From: JBKPDV01 sp046728075
GTDB taxonomy: Bacteria > Acidobacteriota > Thermoanaerobaculia > UBA5066 > Gp7-AA6
Length of the DNA stretch: 8,183 bases
Reading direction: 5' to 3'
Assembly (NCBI GenBank): GCA_046728075.1
Contig: JBKPDV010000181.1
Span: 1 to 8,183, forward strand
Made by a program: the position numbers and the translations under genes. The notes beneath the pieces were generated by a model. The model ran no database searches and had not been told where the DNA came from. It saw only the letters and a list, made by a program, of their open reading frames with translations. This document shows, one piece after another, positions 1 to 8,027 of the stretch (positions are counted from its first letter, which is position 1; each line of letters begins with the position of its first letter).

Positions 1-906
1 CGCACGGCCCATCGGAAAAAGGCGGCGCACAAGCGCTCTCTCGTGGTCGGCCGACACGGGACCGTCAAAGCCCGTCACGCCCGAGCCGCGAGCGTCTCTC
101 GGGCAAAGCATTCGCGCCGCTCCTCCCGAGCCGTGATTTCACAGGATGCCGCAGGAAAAGTGGTCCTGGATCGCTATCCCACCGTCGCGGTGTACGGCCC
201 CTTCTACCCCGGGTCTCTCCAGAACTATCCGGAACCGCTCTGCGAACCGGCAGATGCCGTCGTGGAAGTCCATCTGCATGAACCGGAAGGGACGGCCGAA
301 GGCGAGGGGGAGCCCGCCGAAGCGGCGACGACCGAGGCGCCAGCGGAGGCCCCGGTCGCGGAACCGGCGACGCTTTCCCGGATCGCCCGGAAACTGGGCT
401 CCTTCTTCCGGCCCAAATCGTCCGAGGCGGTCGTCAAGCCTGCCGACGTGGATCTGGGGGAGCTGCTCTCAGCCGGTTTCCAGATCCCTGTCGAGGGTGT
501 GGACGCCGAGAAGCTCCAGGATTCGTTTCTCTCTTCGCGGGGCCGCCACACCCAGCACCTCGCTATCGACATCGGGGCCCCTCGAGGCACTCCCATCCTG
601 GCGACAACCGACGGTGAAATCGTCCGAGTCTCTCGCGAGCGGCGGGGAGGCAATGCGATCTATCAAAAGGATGCCAGCGGCCGTTACCTTCTCTTCTATT
701 GCCACCTCTCCCGCTACGCAGAGGGTCTGGCAGCGGGGCAGACAGTCAAAAAGGGGGACGTAATCGGCTTCGTCGGCTCGACCGGACACGTCATCGGCGG
801 ACCCCACCTGCACTTCTCGATCACGAAGCTGCCTCAGGACGATTCGAGCTTCAAGAGAGGGCTGGCCATCAATCCTTACCTGCTGTTCCTGGCCGGCGTG
901 CCCTAG
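1..906 (+). CDS. M23 family metallopeptidase (LytM/lysostaphin-type), probably 5'-truncated by the window edge
   Basis: Likely zinc peptidoglycan endopeptidase acting in the cell envelope. Numbering from the GTG at 43, the C-terminal domain (about residues 165-287) has the full M23 signature: HLAID with Zn ligands H172 and D176, catalytic H221 in FYCHLS, and GGPHLHF with catalytic H255 and Zn ligand H257. The biotin-carrier-like strand AGQTVKKGDVIGFVGSTG lies between them. Residues 1-30 are very rich in Arg, Lys and His, and residues 78-110 form an acidic Ala/Pro/Glu linker. The frame has no stop from position 1, the upstream codons are equally basic (RTAHRKKAAHKRS), and no Shine-Dalgarno precedes the GTG. 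I therefore think the true start, and any signal or membrane segment, lies outside the window; GTG 43 is the only candidate start inside it. The catalytic residues are intact, so this is an active-type enzyme rather than a degenerate LytM activator such as EnvC. Its substrate is not predictable. It converges on the flavoprotein gene and shows no functional link to the peroxide genes. Confidence 0.88.
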   Translation, partial: RTAHRKKAAHKRSLVVGRHGTVKARHARAASVSRAKHSRRSSRAVISQDAAGKVVLDRYPTVAVYGPFYPGSLQNYPEPLCEPADAVVEVHLHEPEGTAEGEGEPAEAATTEAPAEAPVAEPATLSRIARKLGSFFRPKSSEAVVKPADVDLGELLSAGFQIPVEGVDAEKLQDSFLSSRGRHTQHLAIDIGAPRGTPILATTDGEIVRVSRERRGGNAIYQKDASGRYLLFYCHLSRYAEGLAAGQTVKKGDVIGFVGSTGHVIGGPHLHFSITKLPQDDSSFKRGLAINPYLLFLAGVP

Positions 907-909
907 GAG

Positions 910-937
910 AGTCGACAGTCGACAGTCGACAGTCAAC
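910..937 (+). repeat. Heptamer array downstream of the M23 gene (AGTCGAC x3 + AGTCAAC)
   Basis: Four perfectly phased 7-bp units: AGTCGAC at 910, 917 and 924, then AGTCAAC at 931. The array starts 3 nt after the TAG stop (904-906) and is read in the sense direction of the gene. It forms the left arm of an inverted repeat with the array at 955-982. No open frame or promoter is apparent in it. Confidence 0.95.
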
Positions 938-951
938 AGGTTGGAGACCTT

Positions 952-982
952 ACTGTCGACTCTGGACTGTCGACTGTTGACT
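952..982 (-). repeat. Heptamer array downstream of the flavoprotein gene (minus-strand AGTCAAC, AGTCGAC, AGTCCAG, AGTCGAC, AGT)
   Basis: Read on the minus strand, units start at 982, 975, 968 and 961, with a partial AGT at 954-952. The array begins 5 nt after the TAG stop of the flavoprotein gene (990-988), again in the sense orientation of that gene. Its units are variants of those at 910-937. The third unit (AGTCCAG) is the most diverged. Confidence 0.92.
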
Positions 983-987
983 TCTTC

Positions 988-3900
988 CTAGACCACCCTG
1001 ACATCCCTCATCGCCAACAGCCTCTCTAACCAGAGGTTCGTGAGCTTCTCGCTCACCGTGTTCTGCCGCAGGCGGGCGGCGAGGTTTTCCCAATCCACTT
1101 CGTCCAGCTTCTGGTCCTGGTTGAAACAGGAGAAAACGATCTCCTTTTCCTGACCGGTGGCGGGGTCGATGTGTCGCTGGAGGCACTGAGCGCAGACCTC
1201 CTTCATCATGCATTGCATCGGGGAGTTGATCGACGCGATCCCGACGTGATCCGGCTTGAGGTACGGCGCGAGCACGCCGTGGCGGGCCCGCGCGACGGCG
1301 GCCATCATCCGGTCCGAGCCGATCGCGATCACCCGCTCTACCGCGGAGAGCGGAATTTCGGGAGTTCCCAGCCGCCCCAATCCGTAGGCCACCATCGCCT
1401 CGATGATGTTCCCGACGAACTCCCGGTCCGCCGGGCGGCCGGCGCGGATCGTGGCGCCGTGGTCGACGGAGAGCACGAGCACATCGGCCGCGGCCTCGAT
1501 CTCCTCGCGCTTGTAGAAGTCTTCGGCCTTCTTGTAGCCGGCGAAGTAAATCACCCGGTTGCCCAGCTGGCGGGCCTTCCTTCCGATCGAGAAGAGAACG
1601 GCGTTGCCCAGACCCCCGCCGCAGAGCATCACGGTCGAATCGCGCGGCAGCTCGGTCGCGCTCCCGGTCGGCCCCATGGCCAGCACGGGCTCGCCCGGCT
1701 TCAAGACGCTGCAGAGGCGGGAGGAGCCTCCCAGCTCGAGGGCGATCATCGACAACAGTCCCTTGCTCGCGTCCACCCAGGCTCCCGTCAGGGCGAGAGG
1801 CTCGATCAAGAGGGGAGAACCTCCAACCACCGGCGCATGCGCTTCCAGATTCTGGAGCCGGAAGAACTGCCCCGGCTCGAAGTTCTCGGCGGCGGCCGGC
1901 GCGCGCACGACGACTTCCACGATGGTCGGCGTCAGGCGGTTGACCTCGACGACGCGGGCCGTCAACCGGTCCTCGAGCCTTTGCCGGAACGCCTCCCACT
2001 CCGAGACCGGCGCGACCGGCCGTCGTCCTCCGCTGCCGAGGAGCACCGTCGTGATCGGAACGTACCCCTTGCGCGCAGAGGCCATGGCTTTGACGACGTT
2101 GCCGTTGTAGGCGGGGTGGTTGTCTCCGAAAAAGGTGATTAACTTTTCCCCGCGGCTGTAACCGGTGAAGAACGCCGTCTCATCCGTCGGCGACGAGGGT
2201 TCGAGCTTCCAGCCTCCCCGGCCGTCGAATGTCGCGCGGTGGGGGAGAAAGAAACGTCGCCGTTCGTCCATGGGGAAACTGCCGGGCCGTTCCTTCTCGT
2301 AGGTGATGTTGGGTGTGGTGCCGGCCGCGATCCAGCAGGAGCGGGCGGGAAGCTCCACGACGTCGCCGCCACGAGACCGGCGGAACCGGACGGCGGCCAG
2401 GTGCCCGTTCCCCCCGGGGACAGCCTCTTCAGGCTCGAGATTCTCCATAAACGAGATCCCCTCTTCCAGGGCCTTGATGATCTCTTCGTGGTTCAGTCGA
2501 TAGGCGGGCGACTCCTCCATCGCGCGGCGATAGACGATCGAGACTCCTCCCCATTCGCGGCAGAGCCGCGCCAGGGCGGGAGCCTCGCCGGCCAGTCGCG
2601 CGCGCGCCCGCTCGCGCCGGATCTCCGTGCCGTGCTGGAGGAGCCTGTCGAGGATCTCCTTTTCCTCCGTGTCGAAGAGGGCGCGGACCCCCATCTCGCC
2701 GCGCTCGGCCGCGATCTGCTCGTAGCGGGCGAGACTTTTTTCCGCGAGCAGGGGGTAGTAGGCGAGAAGCTCCGTGGCCGTGTCGATCGCCGTCAGCCCG
2801 CCGCCGATGACCAGGGCCGGCAGCTCCACCTGCAGGTTGGCCAGGGCCTCTTCCTTGAAGGCGCCCGTCAGCTGAAGGGCCATCAGAAAGTCGGAGGCCT
2901 TGCGGACGCCGCGCAGGATGTTGTTCTTCATTCCGATGATGGTCGGCCGTCCGGCCCCCGCCGCGATCGAAACGTGGTCGAAGCCCATATCGAAGGCCTG
3001 CTCCGCGTCGATCGTGCCGCCGAAGCGAACTCCACCGAGAATAGTGAGCCGCGCGCGGCGCGCGAGCGTCAGATGAACGAGCGTCAGGAAGTTCTTGTCC
3101 CATCGCACGGTGATTCCGTACTCGGAAACGCCGCCGAACCCCGCGAGAGGCCGGCGATCCAGCGGCCGCGCGATCTCGGACCAGTCGCGGATTGGACGGA
3201 TTCCTCCGCCGTCGGCGCCGGTCCAGTCGGCTGGCAGCGGCTCGATCTTCAATCCGTCGATTCCGGCCACGCCGAATCCCTCATTGAGGAGGCAATGAGC
3301 AAGCGTGTAGCCCGCCGGCCCGAGCCCGACGACGAGCACTTTCTTTCCGTTGTAGGGGAGGGCATAAGGTCGGGAGGGGCTCAAAGGATTCCAGCGCGTC
3401 AGCAGCCCGTAGATCTCGACCCCCCACGGAAGCGCCAGAACATCGGTCAAGACTCCCGTCTCAATCTGCGGAATGTTGACCGGCTCCTGCTTCTGGAAGA
3501 TGCATCCCTTCATGCAGTCATTGCAGATCCGGTGTCCGGTGCCGGGGCACATCGGGTTGTCGATCGTGACGAGGGCCAGTGCTCCCAGGGAATCCCCTTC
3601 GCGGCGCAGCTGGTGCATCTCGGAGATCTTCTCGTCCAGCGGACAGCCCGGCAGCGCGATGCCGAGAGGGTTCTTCTGGTAAGTGTTCGTTTTGGCGTCG
3701 AAGAATCCCGTCGAGCAGGAATCCTTCTCCCGTTCGTGGCAAAGCAGGCAGTAGTGCGTCTGGCCCAGCACCTCGCGGCGCGTCATTCGGGGATCGGTCA
3801 ATCCGAATCCGTCGCGCCGGCGGTGCCGGGCGGCCGGGCCAACCCTCTCCTCGGGGAGGTCCGACCTCGGCCGTTCGGTCTCGACCAGATGCTCGAAGTC

Positions 3901-4680
3901 GACCGATTCGGGCAGGTGCCAGGAGTCCCATCCCGCGATTTCTTTTTTCCGTTCCGGGCGATCGATGCGCGCCCGCGCATAGCGCGCGTAATCCCGAAGA
4001 GCCGCCTCGAGAAACGCGAGCAGGTCCTCGTCGGAATCCCCCGCGGCGGGGGAAAGCCCGGCGGCGACCGCCGCTCGCGCCAAATCGCGAGCCGTCTCGC
4101 GGGACGAGGCCGGCACTTCGGGCAGCTTCTTCTGGCGGACGGCCGCGAGAAAGTCGCTTTCCAGATCCAGAATGCGAGACACGACCCTCGCGGTCGCGAG
4201 CTCGGGGTCTTTTTCCCAGTCCGACGAGAGGCCGCTATCGAGCGAGTGCTCCAGCCAGATGGCGGCTCGGCGCAGCGCGACGAATTCCGCCTCCCCTTCG
4301 GGCGGCTTCGCCCTGGCGGCGCGCCGCACGAGGAAATCGCGGCGGAAACGGAAGAGGACCGCCTCGGGACCGGAGCTCGCCGCTTGCCGCTTCCATTCCT
4401 CTTCGATGCCGAAGAGCCGCGCCAGAAAGCGCGAAAGGGGCCGCGCGGCTTCCACCAGGAGCCGCGACCGGGCGAGTGGATTGAAAGAGGCGGGCTCGTC
4501 CCGGTAGGCACGCACGCGTCCGGCCAGGGCCGGGTCCTCATGCGTCAGCTCCTCGAGAAAGACGGAGTCGAGCTCTGCGAGCCGGTCCTCCCGGTGGAGA
4601 TCCTGGTAGGTGAATCCGGCGACGCCGAGGGGGAAGTCCCTCCCGGCGACGGATGGCGGGGTCTCGATCTCCAAGGCCAT
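988..4680 (-). CDS. Fused GltD/NfnB-like and PyrK/NfnA-like iron-sulfur flavoprotein, NAD(P)H oxidoreductase
   Basis: Large cytoplasmic flavoprotein (1230 aa) expected to pass electrons between NAD(P)H, flavins and Fe-S centres. Residues 1-300 are helical, charged, free of Cys and unrecognised. Residues 311-393 carry eight Cys (311, 314, 322, 346; 378, 386, 389, 393), consistent with two [4Fe-4S] clusters of the GltD/NfnB type. The FAD site is GLGPAG (452-457). The second dinucleotide site is GGGLTAID (626-633), followed by an insertion before VYRR (716-719) and the closing FGDNHPAYNG (851-860). Residues 900-1190 resemble PyrK/NfnA: FEPGQFF (934-940), GPTG (1003-1006), GGGLGNA (1021-1027), and Cys 1157, 1163, 1166 and 1185 for a [2Fe-2S] cluster. 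In NfnAB or sulfide dehydrogenase the two halves are separate subunits. ATG 4680 is the first start after an in-frame stop; no Shine-Dalgarno is visible. The gene diverges from perR across 62 bp. The physiological acceptor is unknown, and bifurcation cannot be inferred from motifs alone. Confidence 0.85.
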   Translation of the reverse strand: MALEIETPPSVAGRDFPLGVAGFTYQDLHREDRLAELDSVFLEELTHEDPALAGRVRAYRDEPASFNPLARSRLLVEAARPLSRFLARLFGIEEEWKRQAASSGPEAVLFRFRRDFLVRRAARAKPPEGEAEFVALRRAAIWLEHSLDSGLSSDWEKDPELATARVVSRILDLESDFLAAVRQKKLPEVPASSRETARDLARAAVAAGLSPAAGDSDEDLLAFLEAALRDYARYARARIDRPERKKEIAGWDSWHLPESVDFEHLVETERPRSDLPEERVGPAARHRRRDGFGLTDPRMTRREVLGQTHYCLLCHEREKDSCSTGFFDAKTNTYQKNPLGIALPGCPLDEKISEMHQLRREGDSLGALALVTIDNPMCPGTGHRICNDCMKGCIFQKQEPVNIPQIETGVLTDVLALPWGVEIYGLLTRWNPLSPSRPYALPYNGKKVLVVGLGPAGYTLAHCLLNEGFGVAGIDGLKIEPLPADWTGADGGGIRPIRDWSEIARPLDRRPLAGFGGVSEYGITVRWDKNFLTLVHLTLARRARLTILGGVRFGGTIDAEQAFDMGFDHVSIAAGAGRPTIIGMKNNILRGVRKASDFLMALQLTGAFKEEALANLQVELPALVIGGGLTAIDTATELLAYYPLLAEKSLARYEQIAAERGEMGVRALFDTEEKEILDRLLQHGTEIRRERARARLAGEAPALARLCREWGGVSIVYRRAMEESPAYRLNHEEIIKALEEGISFMENLEPEEAVPGGNGHLAAVRFRRSRGGDVVELPARSCWIAAGTTPNITYEKERPGSFPMDERRRFFLPHRATFDGRGGWKLEPSSPTDETAFFTGYSRGEKLITFFGDNHPAYNGNVVKAMASARKGYVPITTVLLGSGGRRPVAPVSEWEAFRQRLEDRLTARVVEVNRLTPTIVEVVVRAPAAAENFEPGQFFRLQNLEAHAPVVGGSPLLIEPLALTGAWVDASKGLLSMIALELGGSSRLCSVLKPGEPVLAMGPTGSATELPRDSTVMLCGGGLGNAVLFSIGRKARQLGNRVIYFAGYKKAEDFYKREEIEAAADVLVLSVDHGATIRAGRPADREFVGNIIEAMVAYGLGRLGTPEIPLSAVERVIAIGSDRMMAAVARARHGVLAPYLKPDHVGIASINSPMQCMMKEVCAQCLQRHIDPATGQEKEIVFSCFNQDQKLDEVDWENLAARLRQNTVSEKLTNLWLERLLAMRDVRVV

Positions 4681-4699
4681 CGATTCTAGCGCGCTGGGG

Positions 4700-4729
4700 T
4701 TGACAAGGGCTGTCCTTATCGATAATAAT
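4700..4729 (+). promoter_or_regulatory. Sigma-70-type promoter for perR-katG
   Basis: A perfect TTGACA -35 lies at 4700-4705. AATAAT at 4724-4729 matches the -10 consensus at 5 of 6 positions with an 18-bp spacer. GATAAT at 4721-4726 is an alternative -10, but its spacer is only 15 bp. Transcription would start near 4735-4738, only about 5-8 nt before the perR ATG at 4743. The AT-rich patch stands out sharply from the surrounding GC-rich DNA. Confidence 0.7.
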
Positions 4730-4734
4730 TATTG
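4720..4734. promoter_or_regulatory. Fur/PerR-type 7-1-7 operator
   Basis: CGATAAT-A-ATTATTG is a 15-bp inverted repeat with 6 of 7 half-site positions paired. It includes the perfect palindrome AATAATTATT (4724-4733). It resembles the known PerR box (TTATAATnATTATAA) and Fur box (TGATAATnATTATCA). It covers the likely perR -10 and ends 8 bp before the perR start, so repression and autoregulation by PerR are expected. It lies 39 bp from the flavoprotein start on the other strand and could also affect that gene. Confidence 0.75.
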
Positions 4735-4742
4735 TTATTGAT

Positions 4743-5179
4743 ATGAACGCCCGCTCCCCAACCCTTCGGCGCCAGACGCGCCAGCGGCGCAGCATCTACG
4801 AGGCGGTCGCCGCGACCAACTCCCATCCGACTGCGGAATGGGTCTACGAGCAGGTGCGGCGCTCGCTGCCGCGTATCTCTCTGGGTACGGTCTATCGCAA
4901 TCTCCAGCTGCTGGTGGGCGAAGGGAAGCTCAAAGCCTGGTCGCGCGGCCGAACCACCCGCTTCGACGCCGATGTGTCCGTTCACGACCACTTCGTCTGC
5001 GACGCCTGCGGACTGTTGCTCGACGTGGAGCAGACGCCCGAAACCCTGGCGGCGGAGAAGAAGCTGCGCGCGCGAGGGCACACCATCGAGACACGAGTTC
5101 TGGAGTTTCACGGTTTCTGCCGGGACTGCCGGCCGGGCCGCAATCCAAATCCGAGAACGGAAGGAGATAAGAAAACACT

Positions 5180-5183
<4 letters not shown>
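4743..5183 (+). CDS. perR: Fur-family peroxide-sensing repressor, PerR type
   Basis: Metal-dependent DNA-binding repressor of 146 aa. A winged helix spans about residues 10-70, including HPTAEWVY and the recognition segment ISLGTVYRNL. The dimerisation domain aligns without gaps to Bacillus subtilis PerR from RFD through HDH and CDACG to LLLDV. All five regulatory ligands have counterparts: H28 (H37), D75 (D85), H81 (H91), H83 (H93) and D94 (D104). An Asp at the last position is the PerR hallmark, where Fur typically has Glu. C86, C89, C126 and C129 form the structural Zn site. In this family, H2O2 oxidises the metal-binding His residues (H37 and H91 in B. subtilis) and releases DNA. An operator lies in its own promoter and katG follows with a 4-bp ATGA overlap, fitting autoregulation and peroxide control. 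No Shine-Dalgarno precedes ATG 4743; the leader is predicted to be extremely short. The metal used in vivo (Fe or Mn) cannot be told from sequence. Confidence 0.92.
5161..5166 (+). promoter_or_regulatory. Ribosome binding site of katG inside perR
   Basis: AAGGAG lies within the last codons of perR, 13 nt before the katG ATG at 5180. The spacing is longer than usual. Together with the ATGA stop-start overlap it suggests translational coupling of katG to perR. Confidence 0.55.
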
Positions 5184-7417
<2,234 letters not shown>

Positions 7418-7512
7418 CTTGAACATCGACTCGACCCGGGCGAGCCGACTCAGGAACGCGCAAGCGCTGCTCCCCTTCGTCCTGGACAGGAACGGTCGCA
7501 AGGAGAGAAACG
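7418..7512 (+). other. Intergenic gap between katG and the rubrerythrin gene
   Basis: This 95-bp GC-rich spacer holds no heptamer repeat, no AT-rich PerR-like box and no convincing promoter. The only fold is a short CTCG/CGAG stem (7430-7444) without a T-run. It ends with the Shine-Dalgarno AGGAGA at 7501-7506, 6 nt before the ATG at 7513. Read-through from katG seems likely. Confidence 0.5.
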
Positions 7513-7935
7513 ATGGTACTCAAGGGAACCAAGACACACGAGAACCTGAAGCAGGCGTTCGCCAGCGAGGCGCAAGCGAACCGGCGCTATCTCTATTTCG
7601 CGCGCCGCGCCGACATCGAGGGGTATCCCGAGATCGGCGGCCTCTTTCGCGACACGGCCGAAGCAGAGACGGGTCACGCCTTTGGGCACCTCGATTTCCT
7701 GAAGGAAGTCGGCGATCCGACGACGGGATTTGCGATGGGGCCAACCGACGCGAACCTGACGTCCGCGGTCGAAGGGGAGACCTACGAATACACGCAGATG
7801 TATCCGGGTTTTGCCCGCACCGCCCGAGAGGAAGGGTTTTCGGAGGTCGCGGAGTGGTTCGAGACTCTTGCCCGCGCCGAGAAATCGCACGCCGGCCGGT
7901 TCCAGAAGGGGCTGGATAATCTGGGAAGCTACTGA
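7513..7935 (+). CDS. Rubrerythrin lacking the rubredoxin domain (diiron peroxidase)
   Basis: Ferritin-like four-helix protein of 140 aa, expected to reduce H2O2 to water at a non-haem diiron site in the cytoplasm. All seven ligand positions of classical rubrerythrin are present with near-identical spacing: E19, E52 and H55 (EAETGH), E89 and E92 (EGETYEY), E123 and H126 (RAEKSHAG). Desulfovibrio vulgaris rubrerythrin uses E20, E53, H56, E94, E97, E127 and H130. The protein stops directly after the helical domain and has no Cys at all, so the C-terminal rubredoxin domain of classical rubrerythrin (about 190 aa) is absent. It resembles the short, sulerythrin-like forms. Electrons must come from another protein. 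AGGAGA sits 6 nt before the ATG, the clearest RBS in the window. katG lies 95 bp upstream. A heptamer array begins 3 nt after the stop, and an Fe-S protein gene follows. Alternative members of this fold exist, but the EGETYEYTQMYPGFA segment is distinctly rubrerythrin. Confidence 0.95.
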   Translation: MVLKGTKTHENLKQAFASEAQANRRYLYFARRADIEGYPEIGGLFRDTAEAETGHAFGHLDFLKEVGDPTTGFAMGPTDANLTSAVEGETYEYTQMYPGFARTAREEGFSEVAEWFETLARAEKSHAGRFQKGLDNLGSY

Positions 7936-7938
7936 GGA

Positions 7939-8020
7939 AGTCGGCAGTCGGCAGTCGGCAGTCGGCAGTCGGCAGTCGGCAGTCGACAGTCAAAAGGACA
8001 GTCGGTAGTCGGTAGTCGGG
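7939..8020 (+). repeat. Heptamer array downstream of the rubrerythrin gene (AGTCGGC x6 and variants)
   Basis: Six identical AGTCGGC units (7939-7980) are followed by AGTCGAC (7981), AGTCAAA (7988), a 5-nt break (7995-7999), AGTCGGT (8000 and 8007) and AGTCGGG (8014-8020). The array starts 3 nt after the rubrerythrin TGA and is sense-oriented. Its AGTCGACAGTCAA segment is shared with the array at 910-937, so both belong to one dispersed family. The identical units suggest recent expansion by slippage. Confidence 0.95.
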
Positions 8021-8027
8021 AGGAAGT

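Larger units (their letters stand above)
910..982. repeat. Inverted repeat between convergent genes, 28-bp arms
   Basis: The two convergent arrays form arms 910-937 and 955-982, which match at 24 of 28 positions around a 17-nt centre (938-954). The centre itself holds a small AGGT-TGGAG-ACCT hairpin (938-950). RNA from either strand could fold into a long stem, so a bidirectional terminator or 3'-end barrier is plausible. There is no T-tract after either arm, so it is not a standard intrinsic terminator. Confidence 0.7.

Noticed and set aside
910..982. Classical Rho-independent terminator
   Set aside because: A long stem is possible, but neither strand has a T-run after the stem.
907..990. 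CRISPR array
   Set aside because: Units are 7 bp and contiguous with no unique spacers; no cas genes are present.
2239..4689. 816-codon open frame on the + strand opposite the flavoprotein gene
   Set aside because: It is antisense to a gene with clear Fe-S, FAD and NAD(P) motifs. The translation is low-complexity (Arg, Gly, Asp, Glu) without any domain, as expected from GC-rich third positions.
4683..4706. Minus-strand promoter TTGTCA ... TAGAAT for the flavoprotein gene
   Set aside because: The spacer is only 12 bp and the -10 would lie 2 bp before the ATG, so transcription would start inside the coding region.
4702..4714. Inverted repeat GACA-AGGGC-TGTC as a second operator
   Set aside because: Only 4 bp per arm, overlapping the -35 by chance; too short to support a binding site.
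7430..7444. Hairpin CTCG/CGAG as a katG terminator
   Set aside because: Four-bp stem without a T-run; insufficient for termination.
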